Assembly (NCBI GenBank): GCA_049969715.1
Contig: JBMFOH010000001.1
Span: 83,977-147,976, forward strand
Source: JBMFOH01 sp049969715 [NCBI: bacterium]
Lineage (GTDB): Bacteria > DUMJ01
Length of the DNA stretch: 64,000 nt
Direction: 5' to 3'
Of the stretch, positions 38,837 to 47,112 are shown piece by piece (the first letter of the stretch is position 1; each line of letters opens with the position of its first letter). The notes beneath the pieces were generated by a model. The model saw only the letters and a program-made list of their open reading frames with translations. It was not told the origin of the DNA and did not search any database. Made by a program: the position numbers and the translations under genes.

Positions 38837-39887
38837 CCTTTGAAACTCCTGCCTCTTCGAATGTGAGCATATTATAGTAGGCATTTAGGGCACAGTCTAT
38901 AATTATCATCCCTATAGCTGAACCAGTGCCTTCACCAAGTCGCATATCTAAGGTAAGCATCGATCTAAGACCCATTTGGTCTAGGGCTATCTTATGTCCT
39001 GGTTCTTGGGATAGATGCGAAGGTATGATATAGGGAAGGACATCTGGCGTAATCTTGTAAGCTAATAATGCTCCGATCGTAGAGATAAATCCATCTATTA
39101 CCACTGGCTTTCTAAGATAAGCACACCCTATGACGAGTCCTGCTATTGCTCCTATCTCTAGTCCCCCTACCTTCTCTAGCACATCAATAGGGTCATTAGG
39201 ATTTGGTTTATGAAGCCTTATTGCTTCACTTATAACTGTTCTTTTCTTCTTTATACCCTCTTTATCTAATCCTGTCCCAGCACCTACTATTGAATCTAAA
39301 GATACATCCTTAGCAAATACACTAAGTATAGCAGTAGATGGGGTTGTATTCCCTATCCCCATCTCACCTGTCCCTACGATGTCTATCTTCATTTTATCTA
39401 ATTCTTCTGCCATCTGGATACCAACCTCTATACATTTTATGGCTTCATCTCTAGTCATAGCTGGCTCTTGAGAGAAGTCATTTGTCCCATGTCTTACATT
39501 ATAATTCCTGAATGAAGGGTGGTTAAATTCAACAGGATGAGCTATCCCTACATCTACCACAAAAACCTCTGCGTTGGCTCTAGATGCAATAGCATTTATT
39601 CCTGCTCCTCCATTTAGAAAATTCCTTACCATCTGAACGGTTACCTCTTGGGGATAGGCGCTGACTCCCCTTTTTACGATTCCATGGTCTCCAACCATTA
39701 TTACTATAGCCTTTTTGTTTATCTTGGGAGAGGGGTCTCCTCTAATCCCAGCTAATTGGACTACTATCTCTTCCAACCTTCCTAAACTCTTACGGGGCTT
39801 TGTTAAGCTATCCCATCTCTTCCATGCCTTTTCTTGGGCATCCTCTACTAATGGTCTTATATTAGACACTATTTCATCAAGTTTCAT
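38829..39887 (-). CDS. cobT: Nicotinate-nucleotide-dimethylbenzimidazole phosphoribosyltransferase
   Basis: Activates the lower ligand base as its alpha-riboside phosphate. Full length at 352 aa. KPRKSLGRLEE, GDHGIVKRGVSAYP, GEMGIGNTTPS and the catalytic Glu in MRLGEGTGSA are all present. Start ATG; it overlaps the cobU end by 11 bases and cobS by 8 bases, so the block is translated as a unit. Confidence 0.97.
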   Translation of the reverse strand: MKLDEIVSNIRPLVEDAQEKAWKRWDSLTKPRKSLGRLEEIVVQLAGIRGDPSPKINKKAIVIMVGDHGIVKRGVSAYPQEVTVQMVRNFLNGGAGINAIASRANAEVFVVDVGIAHPVEFNHPSFRNYNVRHGTNDFSQEPAMTRDEAIKCIEVGIQMAEELDKMKIDIVGTGEMGIGNTTPSTAILSVFAKDVSLDSIVGAGTGLDKEGIKKKRTVISEAIRLHKPNPNDPIDVLEKVGGLEIGAIAGLVIGCAYLRKPVVIDGFISTIGALLAYKITPDVLPYIIPSHLSQEPGHKIALDQMGLRSMLTLDMRLGEGTGSAIGMIIIDCALNAYYNMLTFEEAGVSKGE

Positions 39888-40386
39888 TCTTTACCTCCAT
39901 GGGAATTCCTGCCACCATAAAGTAAACCTTCTGGGCTAGTTTTGCAAATATCTGATTAACCTTTCCTAATGTATCCCTATACCTTCTTGCCAGAGGATAT
40001 TCTGGAACTATACTGAGTCCAACCTCATTAGAAACTACAATTACCTTCTTATCTATAGACCTAACATATTGAGCTATCTCTTCTGCCATTTCTACTATAT
40101 GTTTATCTGGATACTTCTCTATCAGGTTAGATACCCAGAGTGTAAGGCAATCTAAGATTATACAGTCCTCTTTTACCACTTTTATGGCACTCATTATATC
40201 CTCTGGAGCTTCTATAGTTTTCCAGTGCGAAGGCCTTTCAATTTTATGCCTTTCTATCCTCTCTTTCATCTCCTCATCTAAGGGTAATGCGGTGGCTATA
40301 AAAGCCACCGCATCGCCCTTACTAAGTTCCAATGCGAAGCTACTCTTTCCACTTCTAGCTCCGCCAATGATAAATACTAAACTCAT
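39877..40386 (-). CDS. cobU: Adenosylcobinamide kinase / guanylyltransferase
   Basis: Bifunctional enzyme that phosphorylates adenosylcobinamide and then transfers GMP. P-loop GGARSGKSSFAL at the N-terminus, the guanylylated-His region RHKIERPSHWKTIE, and LDCLTLWVSNL plus SNEVGLSIVP complete the CobU pattern. 169 aa is normal. It overlaps btuF by four bases. Confidence 0.96.
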   Translation of the reverse strand: MSLVFIIGGARSGKSSFALELSKGDAVAFIATALPLDEEMKERIERHKIERPSHWKTIEAPEDIMSAIKVVKEDCIILDCLTLWVSNLIEKYPDKHIVEMAEEIAQYVRSIDKKVIVVSNEVGLSIVPEYPLARRYRDTLGKVNQIFAKLAQKVYFMVAGIPMEVKNET

Positions 40387-41279
40387 TTGAACAACTCTGG
40401 ATGTAAGTACTTTGCTATTATCTCTAAGGCATCAACCAGTCTTGGGCCTGGCCTAAAGATGATATTATCATCTATAGTAAAAATTCTTCCCTCTTTAACA
40501 GCCTTTAGAGATGACCATCCTGGACGAGTAGCTACATTAAGGGGACCTGCACCCATACTTGATGCTGCCCCTATAATAACATCTGGGTCTTCCTTGATTA
40601 ACTCCTCAAGACTGAATATAGGATAAGGTGTCTTTGCATTTCCAGCTATATTTATTCCTCCAGCCTTTTTTATTAGGTCATCTACAAATGAACCTGGGCC
40701 TACACTCATCAAAGGTTCATGCCAAAGTTCAAAGAATACCTTTGGTTTTTGTTGAGCCTTTTTGACCCTACTTACTACAGTAGAGACCCTGAACTTTAGG
40801 TTAAAACCTAAGTCTCTCGCTACCTTATCTTGTCCTGTTATATGTCCTACCTTGTATATAGTAGTTATAACATCATCTATTGTTTTGGGGTCTATTACAT
40901 ACACAGTGATTCCTAGCTGCTGGAGTTTTTCTACGATCGGCATCTGTATCCCTCCAGTAGCTAAAACTAGGTCAGGTTTTAGGGAGAGGATTTTTTCTAC
41001 ATTTGGAGCCTGGAAATCTCCTATCTTCTCCTTCTTAGTAGCCTCTTTTGGATAGTCACACCATGTTGTTACTCCCACTACCTTGTCTCCTAGTCCTAAC
41101 GAAAAGAGTATCTCTGTATTGGCTGGAGCAATAGAAATGATCCTCTGTGGTAATCTGGAAATGATAACAGTACGCTTTGCATCATCCCTTACCTTTAATG
41201 GAAATTCTGCTCCAAACACAGTATTTACTAGTAAGGACATAGAAATGAGCAAAATAATACCTATTATAAATCTTCGCAA
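40383..41279 (-). CDS. btuF: BtuF-like corrinoid-binding protein of an ABC importer
   Basis: Periplasmic-binding fold of cluster A: signal peptide (about 1-23), RIISIAPANTEILFSLGLGDKVVG, VTTWCDYP, and two lobes joined by a helix. No lipobox Cys is apparent, so it may be soluble in the periplasm or anchored by its signal. First gene of the riboswitch-controlled operon btuF-cobU-cobT-cobS-cobC, so the ligand is presumably cobinamide or cobalamin. The BtuC permease and BtuD ATPase are not in the window. TTG start with AGGAGGG. Confidence 0.9.
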   Translation of the reverse strand: MRRFIIGIILLISMSLLVNTVFGAEFPLKVRDDAKRTVIISRLPQRIISIAPANTEILFSLGLGDKVVGVTTWCDYPKEATKKEKIGDFQAPNVEKILSLKPDLVLATGGIQMPIVEKLQQLGITVYVIDPKTIDDVITTIYKVGHITGQDKVARDLGFNLKFRVSTVVSRVKKAQQKPKVFFELWHEPLMSVGPGSFVDDLIKKAGGINIAGNAKTPYPIFSLEELIKEDPDVIIGAASSMGAGPLNVATRPGWSSLKAVKEGRIFTIDDNIIFRPGPRLVDALEIIAKYLHPELFK

Positions 41280-41404
41280 TTTTATCCCTCCTAACGAAAT
41301 AATAGACTAATAGAAACGCCTGTAGAACCTTACTAGTATTTCATTCTATGGACTTCTAATATGCTCCATAAAGGTGTCAACCTCCTTTCCTCGAAGGAAT
41401 TGAC

Positions 41405-41570
41405 ATATTCTGATAGGCAGGTCTCCTGGCTCCTGGCATCGACCTTGTGCCTTCCCAGTTTCCCAGTGGCATATACAAGGCCCTTTAAGTCAGTTACAGT
41501 AGCGGGACTGCAGTGGATTTTCACCACTTTCCCTTTTCATCTCTGATAAGAGAACCTATCAGATTATGTA
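41405..41570 (-). promoter_or_regulatory. Cobalamin riboswitch
   Basis: On the minus strand a closing stem TCTGATAGG (41563-41555) pairs exactly with CCTATCAGA (41417-41409). Just inside the 3' arm is the B12 box AGCCAGGAGACCTGCC (41431-41416), and the conserved GCCACTGGG element occurs upstream of it. The roughly 160-nt size is typical. It lies 126 bases before btuF and would turn the salvage operon down when cobalamin is abundant. The rest of the 339-base gap (41280-41618) holds its promoter and a short hairpin with an AAAGGAGG motif; no gene is seen. Confidence 0.95.
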
Positions 41571-41579
41571 CTAGAGAGT

Positions 41580-41608
41580 ATGATACTATTTTCCTCTCTC
41601 AAAATCAA
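41580..41608 (-). promoter_or_regulatory. Promoter of the btuF-cob operon
   Basis: TTGATT (41608-41603) and TATCAT (41585-41580) with a 17-base spacer, ending about ten bases before the riboswitch stem. The spacer resembles that of the fluoride-riboswitch promoter at 52150-52178. Confidence 0.75.
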
Positions 41609-41618
41609 GCAAGATATT

Positions 41619-42371
41619 CTATATCAGATTGGCTTCTATTAGAAATTCTTGGTCTGAGAATATACTCCTATAATCTCCAGTTTTTAAAATCTCTTTATTC
41701 TCTCCTAATACATATATCTTATCTGCTATATCTGGAATTATCTTTAGGTCATGGGTAGCAGTTATGATTGTTTTATTTTCGTTGCGGAACCTTTTGATAA
41801 ATTCTAGTAGTTCCCTGACACTTCTTGGGTCTAGCCCATTAGTTGGTTCGTCTAATAGAAGTACAGTAGGTTCTATAACAAGTAGACTTGCCAATGCTAT
41901 TTTCTTCTTCTCCCCCTCACTCAATTGATAGGGTGACAAGCCTAATAGGTGCGAGATACGGAAGAAGTCTGCGGTTTCTTTTATTCGTTCTTTTATCTTA
42001 TTGGGGTCAAGCCCAAGTTGAATAAGGCCAAAGGCTATCTCATCCTCAACAGTAGGAGAGAAAAGCTGAGCGTTTACATCCTGAAAGAGTAAGACTACGT
42101 TTCTTCTAAAGAATCTATTAAATTCAGGGTCATCAAAACTCTTCTCTGTTATATCCCTTCCAAATGCATATATAGAACCTCTAGATGGAAAGATAAGCCC
42201 ATCTAACAGTTTTAAGAGGGTCGTCTTCCCCGAGCCATTTGCTCCGATGATAGCAACACTCTCTCCTCTTTCCACCTCCATGTTTATAGAGGCAAGGGCA
42301 AATCTATGGTTTAAATACGAGTAACTTACATTACTAAGTTTAAATATCAGCCTTTGGTCTAACCCTTCCAA
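41619..42371 (-). CDS. larO: Energy-coupling ATPase of a nickel/cobalt transporter (CbiO/LarO)
   Basis: ABC ATPase with Walker A GANGSGKTT, Q-loop LLFQDVNAQLFSPTV (typical CbiO), signature LSEGEKKK and Walker B VLLLDEPTNGLD. It powers the LarMNQ membrane complex encoded upstream. The only conventional start is TTG at 42371, which overlaps larC by 32 bases and has no ribosome site. A CTG at 42350 would give the family-like IFKLSNVSYSY start, so the true N-terminus is uncertain. Confidence 0.9.
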   Translation of the reverse strand: MEGLDQRLIFKLSNVSYSYLNHRFALASINMEVERGESVAIIGANGSGKTTLLKLLDGLIFPSRGSIYAFGRDITEKSFDDPEFNRFFRRNVVLLFQDVNAQLFSPTVEDEIAFGLIQLGLDPNKIKERIKETADFFRISHLLGLSPYQLSEGEKKKIALASLLVIEPTVLLLDEPTNGLDPRSVRELLEFIKRFRNENKTIITATHDLKIIPDIADKIYVLGENKEILKTGDYRSIFSDQEFLIEANLI

Positions 42372-43521
42372 TAGCTTGATTTATGACCTCCTTCATTATA
42401 TCCTGTACAGGTAATCCCGTCTTTTCAGCAATAACCTTACAATCATCATATTCTGGCGTTATCTTGGGTGTATCGTCTATATAAGAGACCTTTACCTTAG
42501 CTATCCCCCATGGGGTATCAACTTCTATTATTTCTCTAGGTAGCATAACCTTCTCTACCTCATACATCCTAACCCCAATAGAGGTCGTCTCTCTAAATAT
42601 TATGTCCACGATACTGTTTATCGCATCCTTTGGAGAAATGACAGTAAGCTTTACCGCTGGCCTAGACTTTTTCATATATATTGGTGTAAAGAAGACATCG
42701 AGTGCTCCAGCACTAAATAACCTATCCATAATATATCCATAGATCTGTGGATTCATATCGTCTATGTTTACATCTATAATCGTATTTGTATCCCTCTGTT
42801 TACTATAATAGAGCTCCCCTATAATAGCTCTTACCATATTTGGTATAGGGAAATCCTTTTTGCCTACCCCATATCCTATCCTTTCCACTGTAATAAATGG
42901 TATCTCTCCAAATCTATAGGTGAGGGTAGAGATGATCCCTGCCCCTGTTGGTGTAACAAGCTCTCCTTTTATACCATTAGAATATACTGGAACACCCTTT
43001 AATAACTCTACAGTAGCGGGTGCGGGAACAGGAAGCCTTCCATGAGCAGTTTCAATAAATCCTTCTCCCAAAGGCAGAGGAGAACTGTATACCCTTTCTA
43101 TACCGAGGAGCTTCAACCCTAACACGCTTCCTACCACGTCTATTATAGTATCTATTCCTGCCAATTCGTGAAGATGGACCTCTTCTATACTCTCTCCATG
43201 GATCTTAGCCTCACTAGATGCGATCTTGTATAATATATTGAGACTTTTCTCTTTTGTACCCTCTTCAAGATCACTTTTTTCTATAATCTCTAGGATATCC
43301 TTTGCGTGTCTATGGGTAACATTGTCTTCTACGATTACATTAACACTTGTTCCAGTTAGAGCCTTCTTCTTTACCCTTGAGATTTCTATTCTGTAACCTT
43401 TGAGATGGAGTTTTCCTAGCTCTTTTTCCCAGGGTTCTCTATCAAGTCCTAGATCAAAGAGAGCACCAAGAAGCATATCTCCACTTATCCCATTGAAACA
43501 ATCCAGATATATAGCCTTCAT
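42340..43521 (-). CDS. larC: Nickel insertion protein of pincer-cofactor synthesis
   Basis: CTP-dependent cyclometallase that inserts nickel into the pyridinium thio-acid cofactor. LDCFNGISGDMLLGA at the N-terminus, the His-rich stretch VEDNVTHRHAKD, VHLHELAGIDTIIDVVG and SPLPLGEGFI are diagnostic. In Lactobacillus plantarum LarC1 and LarC2 are joined by frameshifting; here one continuous 393-codon frame covers both. AAAGGAG precedes the ATG. Confidence 0.96.
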   Translation of the reverse strand: MKAIYLDCFNGISGDMLLGALFDLGLDREPWEKELGKLHLKGYRIEISRVKKKALTGTSVNVIVEDNVTHRHAKDILEIIEKSDLEEGTKEKSLNILYKIASSEAKIHGESIEEVHLHELAGIDTIIDVVGSVLGLKLLGIERVYSSPLPLGEGFIETAHGRLPVPAPATVELLKGVPVYSNGIKGELVTPTGAGIISTLTYRFGEIPFITVERIGYGVGKKDFPIPNMVRAIIGELYYSKQRDTNTIIDVNIDDMNPQIYGYIMDRLFSAGALDVFFTPIYMKKSRPAVKLTVISPKDAINSIVDIIFRETTSIGVRMYEVEKVMLPREIIEVDTPWGIAKVKVSYIDDTPKITPEYDDCKVIAEKTGLPVQDIMKEVINQAIGRVRPKADI

Positions 43522-43522
43522 A

Positions 43523-44275
43523 TTATTCTCCTTTCATATGATTTATCATACTGGCCAGATAACCTGCTCCAAATCCATTGTCTATATTTACCACTGATAA
43601 GCCAGGAACACAGCTATTTAACATAGTTAAGAGTGCAGATAGACCCTTAAAGTTAGCCCCATAACCTACACTTGTAGGTACCCCAATTACAGGTTTATCT
43701 ACAAGCCCAGCCACAACACTTGGAAGTGCCCCTTCCATTCCAGCCACTGCTACTATCACATTTGCCTTTCTTATCCTTTCTAGGTTGTCAAGCAATCTGT
43801 GGAGCCCTGCAACCCCTACATCGTATACTTTCTCCACATAGTTTCCCATAATAAGTGCTGTTTCAACTGCCTCCTCTGCTATCGGAAGGTCAGCGGTACC
43901 TGCACTTATGACTGTTATATGCCCTATAGGGTCTATGTGAGTTTTTGATATAGTAATAGTTTTAGCCAATTCATTGTATCTAGCCTCAGGGATATCTAAG
44001 ACTACCCTATTAAATACCTCTTCTTCCGCCCTAGTAGCCAATACTTTAGAATTTCTAGAGGCTAGTCTTTTTATAATCTCTACCGACTGATCTATCTTCT
44101 TCCCTTGGCAGAAGACTACCTCAGGAAACCCCTTTCTTAAAGCCCTATGATGGTCAAGACGAGCATATCCTAGGTCTTCATAGGGAAGAAGAGTAAGTTT
44201 CTCTATTACCTCCTCTATACCTATATTCCCTTCCTTTAGATTTAATAGTAATTCTTTAAGTAACTCCTTATTCAT
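43523..44275 (-). CDS. larB: Pyridinium-3,5-biscarboxylic acid mononucleotide synthase
   Basis: Carboxylates and hydrolyses nicotinic acid adenine dinucleotide as the first step of nickel-pincer cofactor synthesis. The C-terminal half is PurE-like (ISAGTADLPIAEEA, VAGMEGALPSVVAGL, VPTSVGYGA). 250 aa, full length. Its ATG overlaps the larE stop (ATGA). Order larE-larB-larC is colinear and compact. Confidence 0.96.
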   Translation of the reverse strand: MNKELLKELLLNLKEGNIGIEEVIEKLTLLPYEDLGYARLDHHRALRKGFPEVVFCQGKKIDQSVEIIKRLASRNSKVLATRAEEEVFNRVVLDIPEARYNELAKTITISKTHIDPIGHITVISAGTADLPIAEEAVETALIMGNYVEKVYDVGVAGLHRLLDNLERIRKANVIVAVAGMEGALPSVVAGLVDKPVIGVPTSVGYGANFKGLSALLTMLNSCVPGLSVVNIDNGFGAGYLASMINHMKGE

Positions 44276-45084
44276 AAAAGTCCCTTCTTTACGCCTATAT
44301 TCATACTTCCAGTTTTATAACCCTCTAGGTCCATAGTGATATAAGAGTAGCCTATCTCTTTTAAATATTTTACTATATCCTCTCTGTATTTTAACAGTTT
44401 CTCCATATCTTCAGACAGGACTTCTATCTTAGCGAGATTTCCAAAGTGCCTTAGTCTCACTTGCCTAAATCCTAAATCCATTAGTATCCTTTCTCCTCTA
44501 TCTATCTTTGATAATATTTCTTGAGTAAGTTTTTCTCCATAAGGCACCCTGGTTGCTAGACATGCCAGAGGAGGTTTATCCCAGGTAGAAAGCCCCAACT
44601 CTTTCGATAACATCCTTATCTCTAGTTTTGTAAGTCTAGCATCTTTTAATGGGCTTATTATCCCAAGTTCTTTTAGTGCTTTTATCCCAGGCCTATAGTC
44701 AGTAATATCATCTGCATTAGAACCATCAGCCACAGTATATATATGATATTTTTTAGCCATCTCTTTTATGAGAGAAAAAACTTTCACCTTACAGTAGTAG
44801 CATCTATCAGGAGGATTACTAGCTATCATCTCATCGTTAAGGACGTCGATATCTATTATCTCCTGTTTTACTCCTATCTCCTTTGCTAGAGCCTTTGATT
44901 CTTCTATCTCCCACCTGGGATGAATCTGTCCAGATACCGTAACTGCTACAACATTATTTCCTAGAACCATACTACTTACCTTTAATAGGAATGTACTATC
45001 TACACCCCCAGAAAATGCAACAACGAGTCTATCATAATTTAAGAGTATATTCTTTAACGCTTCAAACTTCTCTACATATTCCAT
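44272..45084 (-). CDS. larE: ATP-dependent sulfur transferase of pincer-cofactor synthesis
   Basis: PP-loop enzyme (FSGGVDSTFLL, residues 24-34) that thiolates the carboxylated pyridinium nucleotide. Cys175 in PPLACLATRVPYG corresponds to the sacrificial Cys176 of the L. plantarum enzyme. No further Cys follows it, so the iron-sulfur-cluster version known from Thermotoga is unlikely. DRCYYCK (94-99) is also conserved. GGAG precedes the ATG; the gene overlaps larQ by 13 bases. Confidence 0.95.
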   Translation of the reverse strand: MEYVEKFEALKNILLNYDRLVVAFSGGVDSTFLLKVSSMVLGNNVVAVTVSGQIHPRWEIEESKALAKEIGVKQEIIDIDVLNDEMIASNPPDRCYYCKVKVFSLIKEMAKKYHIYTVADGSNADDITDYRPGIKALKELGIISPLKDARLTKLEIRMLSKELGLSTWDKPPLACLATRVPYGEKLTQEILSKIDRGERILMDLGFRQVRLRHFGNLAKIEVLSEDMEKLLKYREDIVKYLKEIGYSYITMDLEGYKTGSMNIGVKKGLL

Positions 45085-45875
45085 CCTAATCTCCTATCAA
45101 TATATAGAATAACTATATTTAAAATTACTGTTAAGCCTAGAGCTAGGATATCAGAAAAATACACCTTGCTAGAATTTAAGTATCTTATATTTTTGTTGAC
45201 ACCTCTAGAGACCATACCTTGATAGACCTCTCTACTAAGCTGTTGGGTCTTTATCGCTAGGACCCCAACCGTTGAACCTAGCCACTGCTGTTCTCTTCTG
45301 GTATCTGTTATTATAGTTCTCATCTTTTTTGCTAGGAATAGATTCTCTGCGGTCTCTAAGAGGAGGAAGATATACCTATAACTCATACTGATGATACTTA
45401 CAAATACATTAGGTACTCCTATATATCTTAGAGAAAAGAGGAGCTTTGTCCATCTTGTAGTGAGAATGACAAGAGTCACATAAGAGATAGATGTTGCCAC
45501 CCTCAGGACAAGACGCACCATAACAACCAATCCTTCTATAGTAAATCCAAATTCGAGCCTCCCTGGTACTATAAACAGAGAGGGAATAGCGATTACTAAC
45601 GTAAATATAGGTATGAATATCCAGACCTTTCTGAAAAATAATGCAAGATTTATCTTACTAAGATAGGCTAGGAGTATGCTAAAAAGATAGAGTAATAATA
45701 GAGAGTAAATATTTGTCATAAGGCTTATTCCGATGATAAAGATGATCAAAGATATAACCTTTACAGGTTCATTTAACCTTGATATAAATGAATCTGGCAT
45801 ATAATCTACTATAAAAGCCTCCTTTAAGAAGGAGGCCATCTCTTTTAATGTCTTATCTAATACGTTCCTACTCAA
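45072..45875 (-). CDS. larQ: ECF-type nickel/cobalt transporter T component (CbiQ/LarQ)
   Basis: 267-aa membrane protein with five to six helices and the coupling-helix motifs typical of CbiQ (AKKMRTIITDTRREQQWLG, then a YQGMVSRG-type segment). It links the substrate-capturing LarM/N pair to the ATPase LarO. TTG start with TAGGAGA upstream, three bases after larN. The second in-order transporter gene is separated from larO by larE-B-C. Confidence 0.9.
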   Translation of the reverse strand: MSRNVLDKTLKEMASFLKEAFIVDYMPDSFISRLNEPVKVISLIIFIIGISLMTNIYSLLLLYLFSILLAYLSKINLALFFRKVWIFIPIFTLVIAIPSLFIVPGRLEFGFTIEGLVVMVRLVLRVATSISYVTLVILTTRWTKLLFSLRYIGVPNVFVSIISMSYRYIFLLLETAENLFLAKKMRTIITDTRREQQWLGSTVGVLAIKTQQLSREVYQGMVSRGVNKNIRYLNSSKVYFSDILALGLTVILNIVILYIDRRLGWNM

Positions 45876-45877
45876 GG

Positions 45878-46198
45878 TTATCTCCTAGATAATGCCCTTC
45901 CTATGAGAAACGCTACACCTGCTACTATTCCTACTCCAATAAGTCCTGAGATTATATATCCTATGCTCTGATAGGTAAGAGGCTTCCCCTCCCATCCCTT
46001 TAGATTATAGTCTGGAAGTAAAGGCCTTCCTAGGGATGAAAGTCTTTCTAGACCTGCTGGCACATATCCGATAAGTTCCTTTATCTCGTCTGGACCCCAT
46101 TCCCCCCAAGCTGAGCCAGCCTTTACTAGGTATGGGATAATAATTCCCAATGGAGAAAGAATGACTAGTAAGATTATTATCTTCCAAAGTCTATGCAT
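45878..46198 (-). CDS. larN: PDGLE-domain/CbiN-like transporter subunit
   Basis: 106 aa with two transmembrane helices flanking an extracytoplasmic loop. The loop carries GPDEIKELIGYVPAGLERL, a variant of the PDGLE motif in which the Glu-Leu-Ile helix replaces PDGLE itself. Such proteins sit between CbiM and CbiQ and are needed for nickel or cobalt capture. The start overlaps larM by eight bases, with GGGAG immediately upstream. Confidence 0.88.
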   Translation of the reverse strand: MHRLWKIIILLVILSPLGIIIPYLVKAGSAWGEWGPDEIKELIGYVPAGLERLSSLGRPLLPDYNLKGWEGKPLTYQSIGYIISGLIGVGIVAGVAFLIGRALSRR

Positions 46199-46868
46199 AC
46201 TCCCACTCCTTTATAAAATTCGTCCTCAATAGATAGGCTAATGCAGCCATAGTTACTATGGCTTCTACCCAACCAAAAATTACAAGATGTTCTCCTAACA
46301 TAGCAGGTACCGTAATAGAAAGAGGATATGGAGAATATAGAGGGACCCCTTTATCAGTATGACTTATCAAAGGTTGTAATCCAAGCTCTATACCTGCAAA
46401 TAGAGCTGCTACATTCAGCCCAACATACCCTCCTATTCCTGCTGCTATTATCCTTCTTTTTGAATTTAAAGGGCTATTCCCACTTATCAACTTATATGTA
46501 TAATATCCGACAAATGGAAGGATAAAACCCATATTGAAACAGTTAGCTCCAATAGCAGTGATCCCTCCGTCTCCAAAGATAAGGGCTTGAATTACAAGAA
46601 CAATAGTAATAACTATTAATGTTGCCCATGGACCTATAAGAATAGAGAGGATCATCCCACCAACTGCATGTCCTGTAGTACCTCCTGGGATAGGTACATT
46701 AAACATCATAATGACAAAAGAGAATGCTGCTCCAAGGGCAATCAATGGTACCTGAGACATCTTTAAGGTCTTATTCAAAACCTTACTTGCCTTGAACCAT
46801 AAAGGTATCATTACCCCAAACATCGTCCCATATGTCTGAGGGCCTAAATACCCATCAGGGATATGCAC
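46191..46868 (-). CDS. larM: Nickel/cobalt transporter S component (CbiM/LarM)
   Basis: Substrate-specific membrane subunit. The mature N-terminus (M/V)HIPDGYLG supplies the metal-binding His and must lie at the very start. The GTG at 46868 places it there and has GGAGGTGA four bases upstream, so it is preferred to an upstream frame extension to 46895. About six to seven helices; GGTTGHAVGG is the conserved CbiM loop. Because lar genes follow, nickel is the likelier ion. Confidence 0.95.
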   Translation of the reverse strand: MHIPDGYLGPQTYGTMFGVMIPLWFKASKVLNKTLKMSQVPLIALGAAFSFVIMMFNVPIPGGTTGHAVGGMILSILIGPWATLIVITIVLVIQALIFGDGGITAIGANCFNMGFILPFVGYYTYKLISGNSPLNSKRRIIAAGIGGYVGLNVAALFAGIELGLQPLISHTDKGVPLYSPYPLSITVPAMLGEHLVIFGWVEAIVTMAALAYLLRTNFIKEWEYA

Positions 46869-46880
46869 AATATCACCTCC

Positions 46881-46938
46881 AAAAATAAAGACCACAAAAG
46901 TCTCCTAGCTCATCTAGGATATTGACCTTCGTGGTCTT
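46881..46938 (-). promoter_or_regulatory. Attenuator-like leader hairpin of the lar/cbi operon
   Basis: In the transcript a 15-bp stem (AAGACCACGAAGGTC with GACTTTTGTGGTCTT, three G-U pairs) carries an inner 6-bp hairpin (TCCTAG/CTAGGA). TATTTTT and then the larM ribosome site follow. It has all parts of an intrinsic terminator but precedes the first gene. Confidence 0.8.
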
Positions 46939-46964
46939 AAATTTTGCTATATTAAACTATTAAG

Positions 46965-46993
46965 ATTATACACGAAAAAAGGTAACAGTGCAA
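46965..46993 (-). promoter_or_regulatory. Promoter of the lar/cbi operon
   Basis: TTGCAC (46993-46988) and TATAAT (46970-46965) separated by 17 bases. The predicted start site is only about 20-25 bases before the leader hairpin. Confidence 0.7.
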
Positions 46994-47062
46994 GGGAAGT
47001 AGGTGTGAAAGGTAAAAAGTTATACGTGATTCTCTTTTCCTCTATGTCCCAATTTATAACTG

Positions 47063-47071
47063 TGGTATCAT
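47063..47071 (+). promoter_or_regulatory. Extended -10 promoter of the GH38 gene
   Basis: TG-G-TATCAT at 47063-47071, 41 bases before the ATG at 47113. No -35 is clear. Confidence 0.5.
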
Positions 47072-47112
47072 AATATTAAAGCTTAAAATTAATCTTGAAA
47101 GGAGTGAAGAAA

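Noticed and set aside
41333-41527. 64-codon minus-strand ORF across the cobalamin riboswitch
   Set aside because: It lies on the aptamer itself and its residues are explained by the conserved B12-box RNA; no ribosome site.
46881-46938. NiCo (czcD) or cobalamin riboswitch before larM
   Set aside because: The leader is a single long hairpin without the four-way junction or B12-box sequences.
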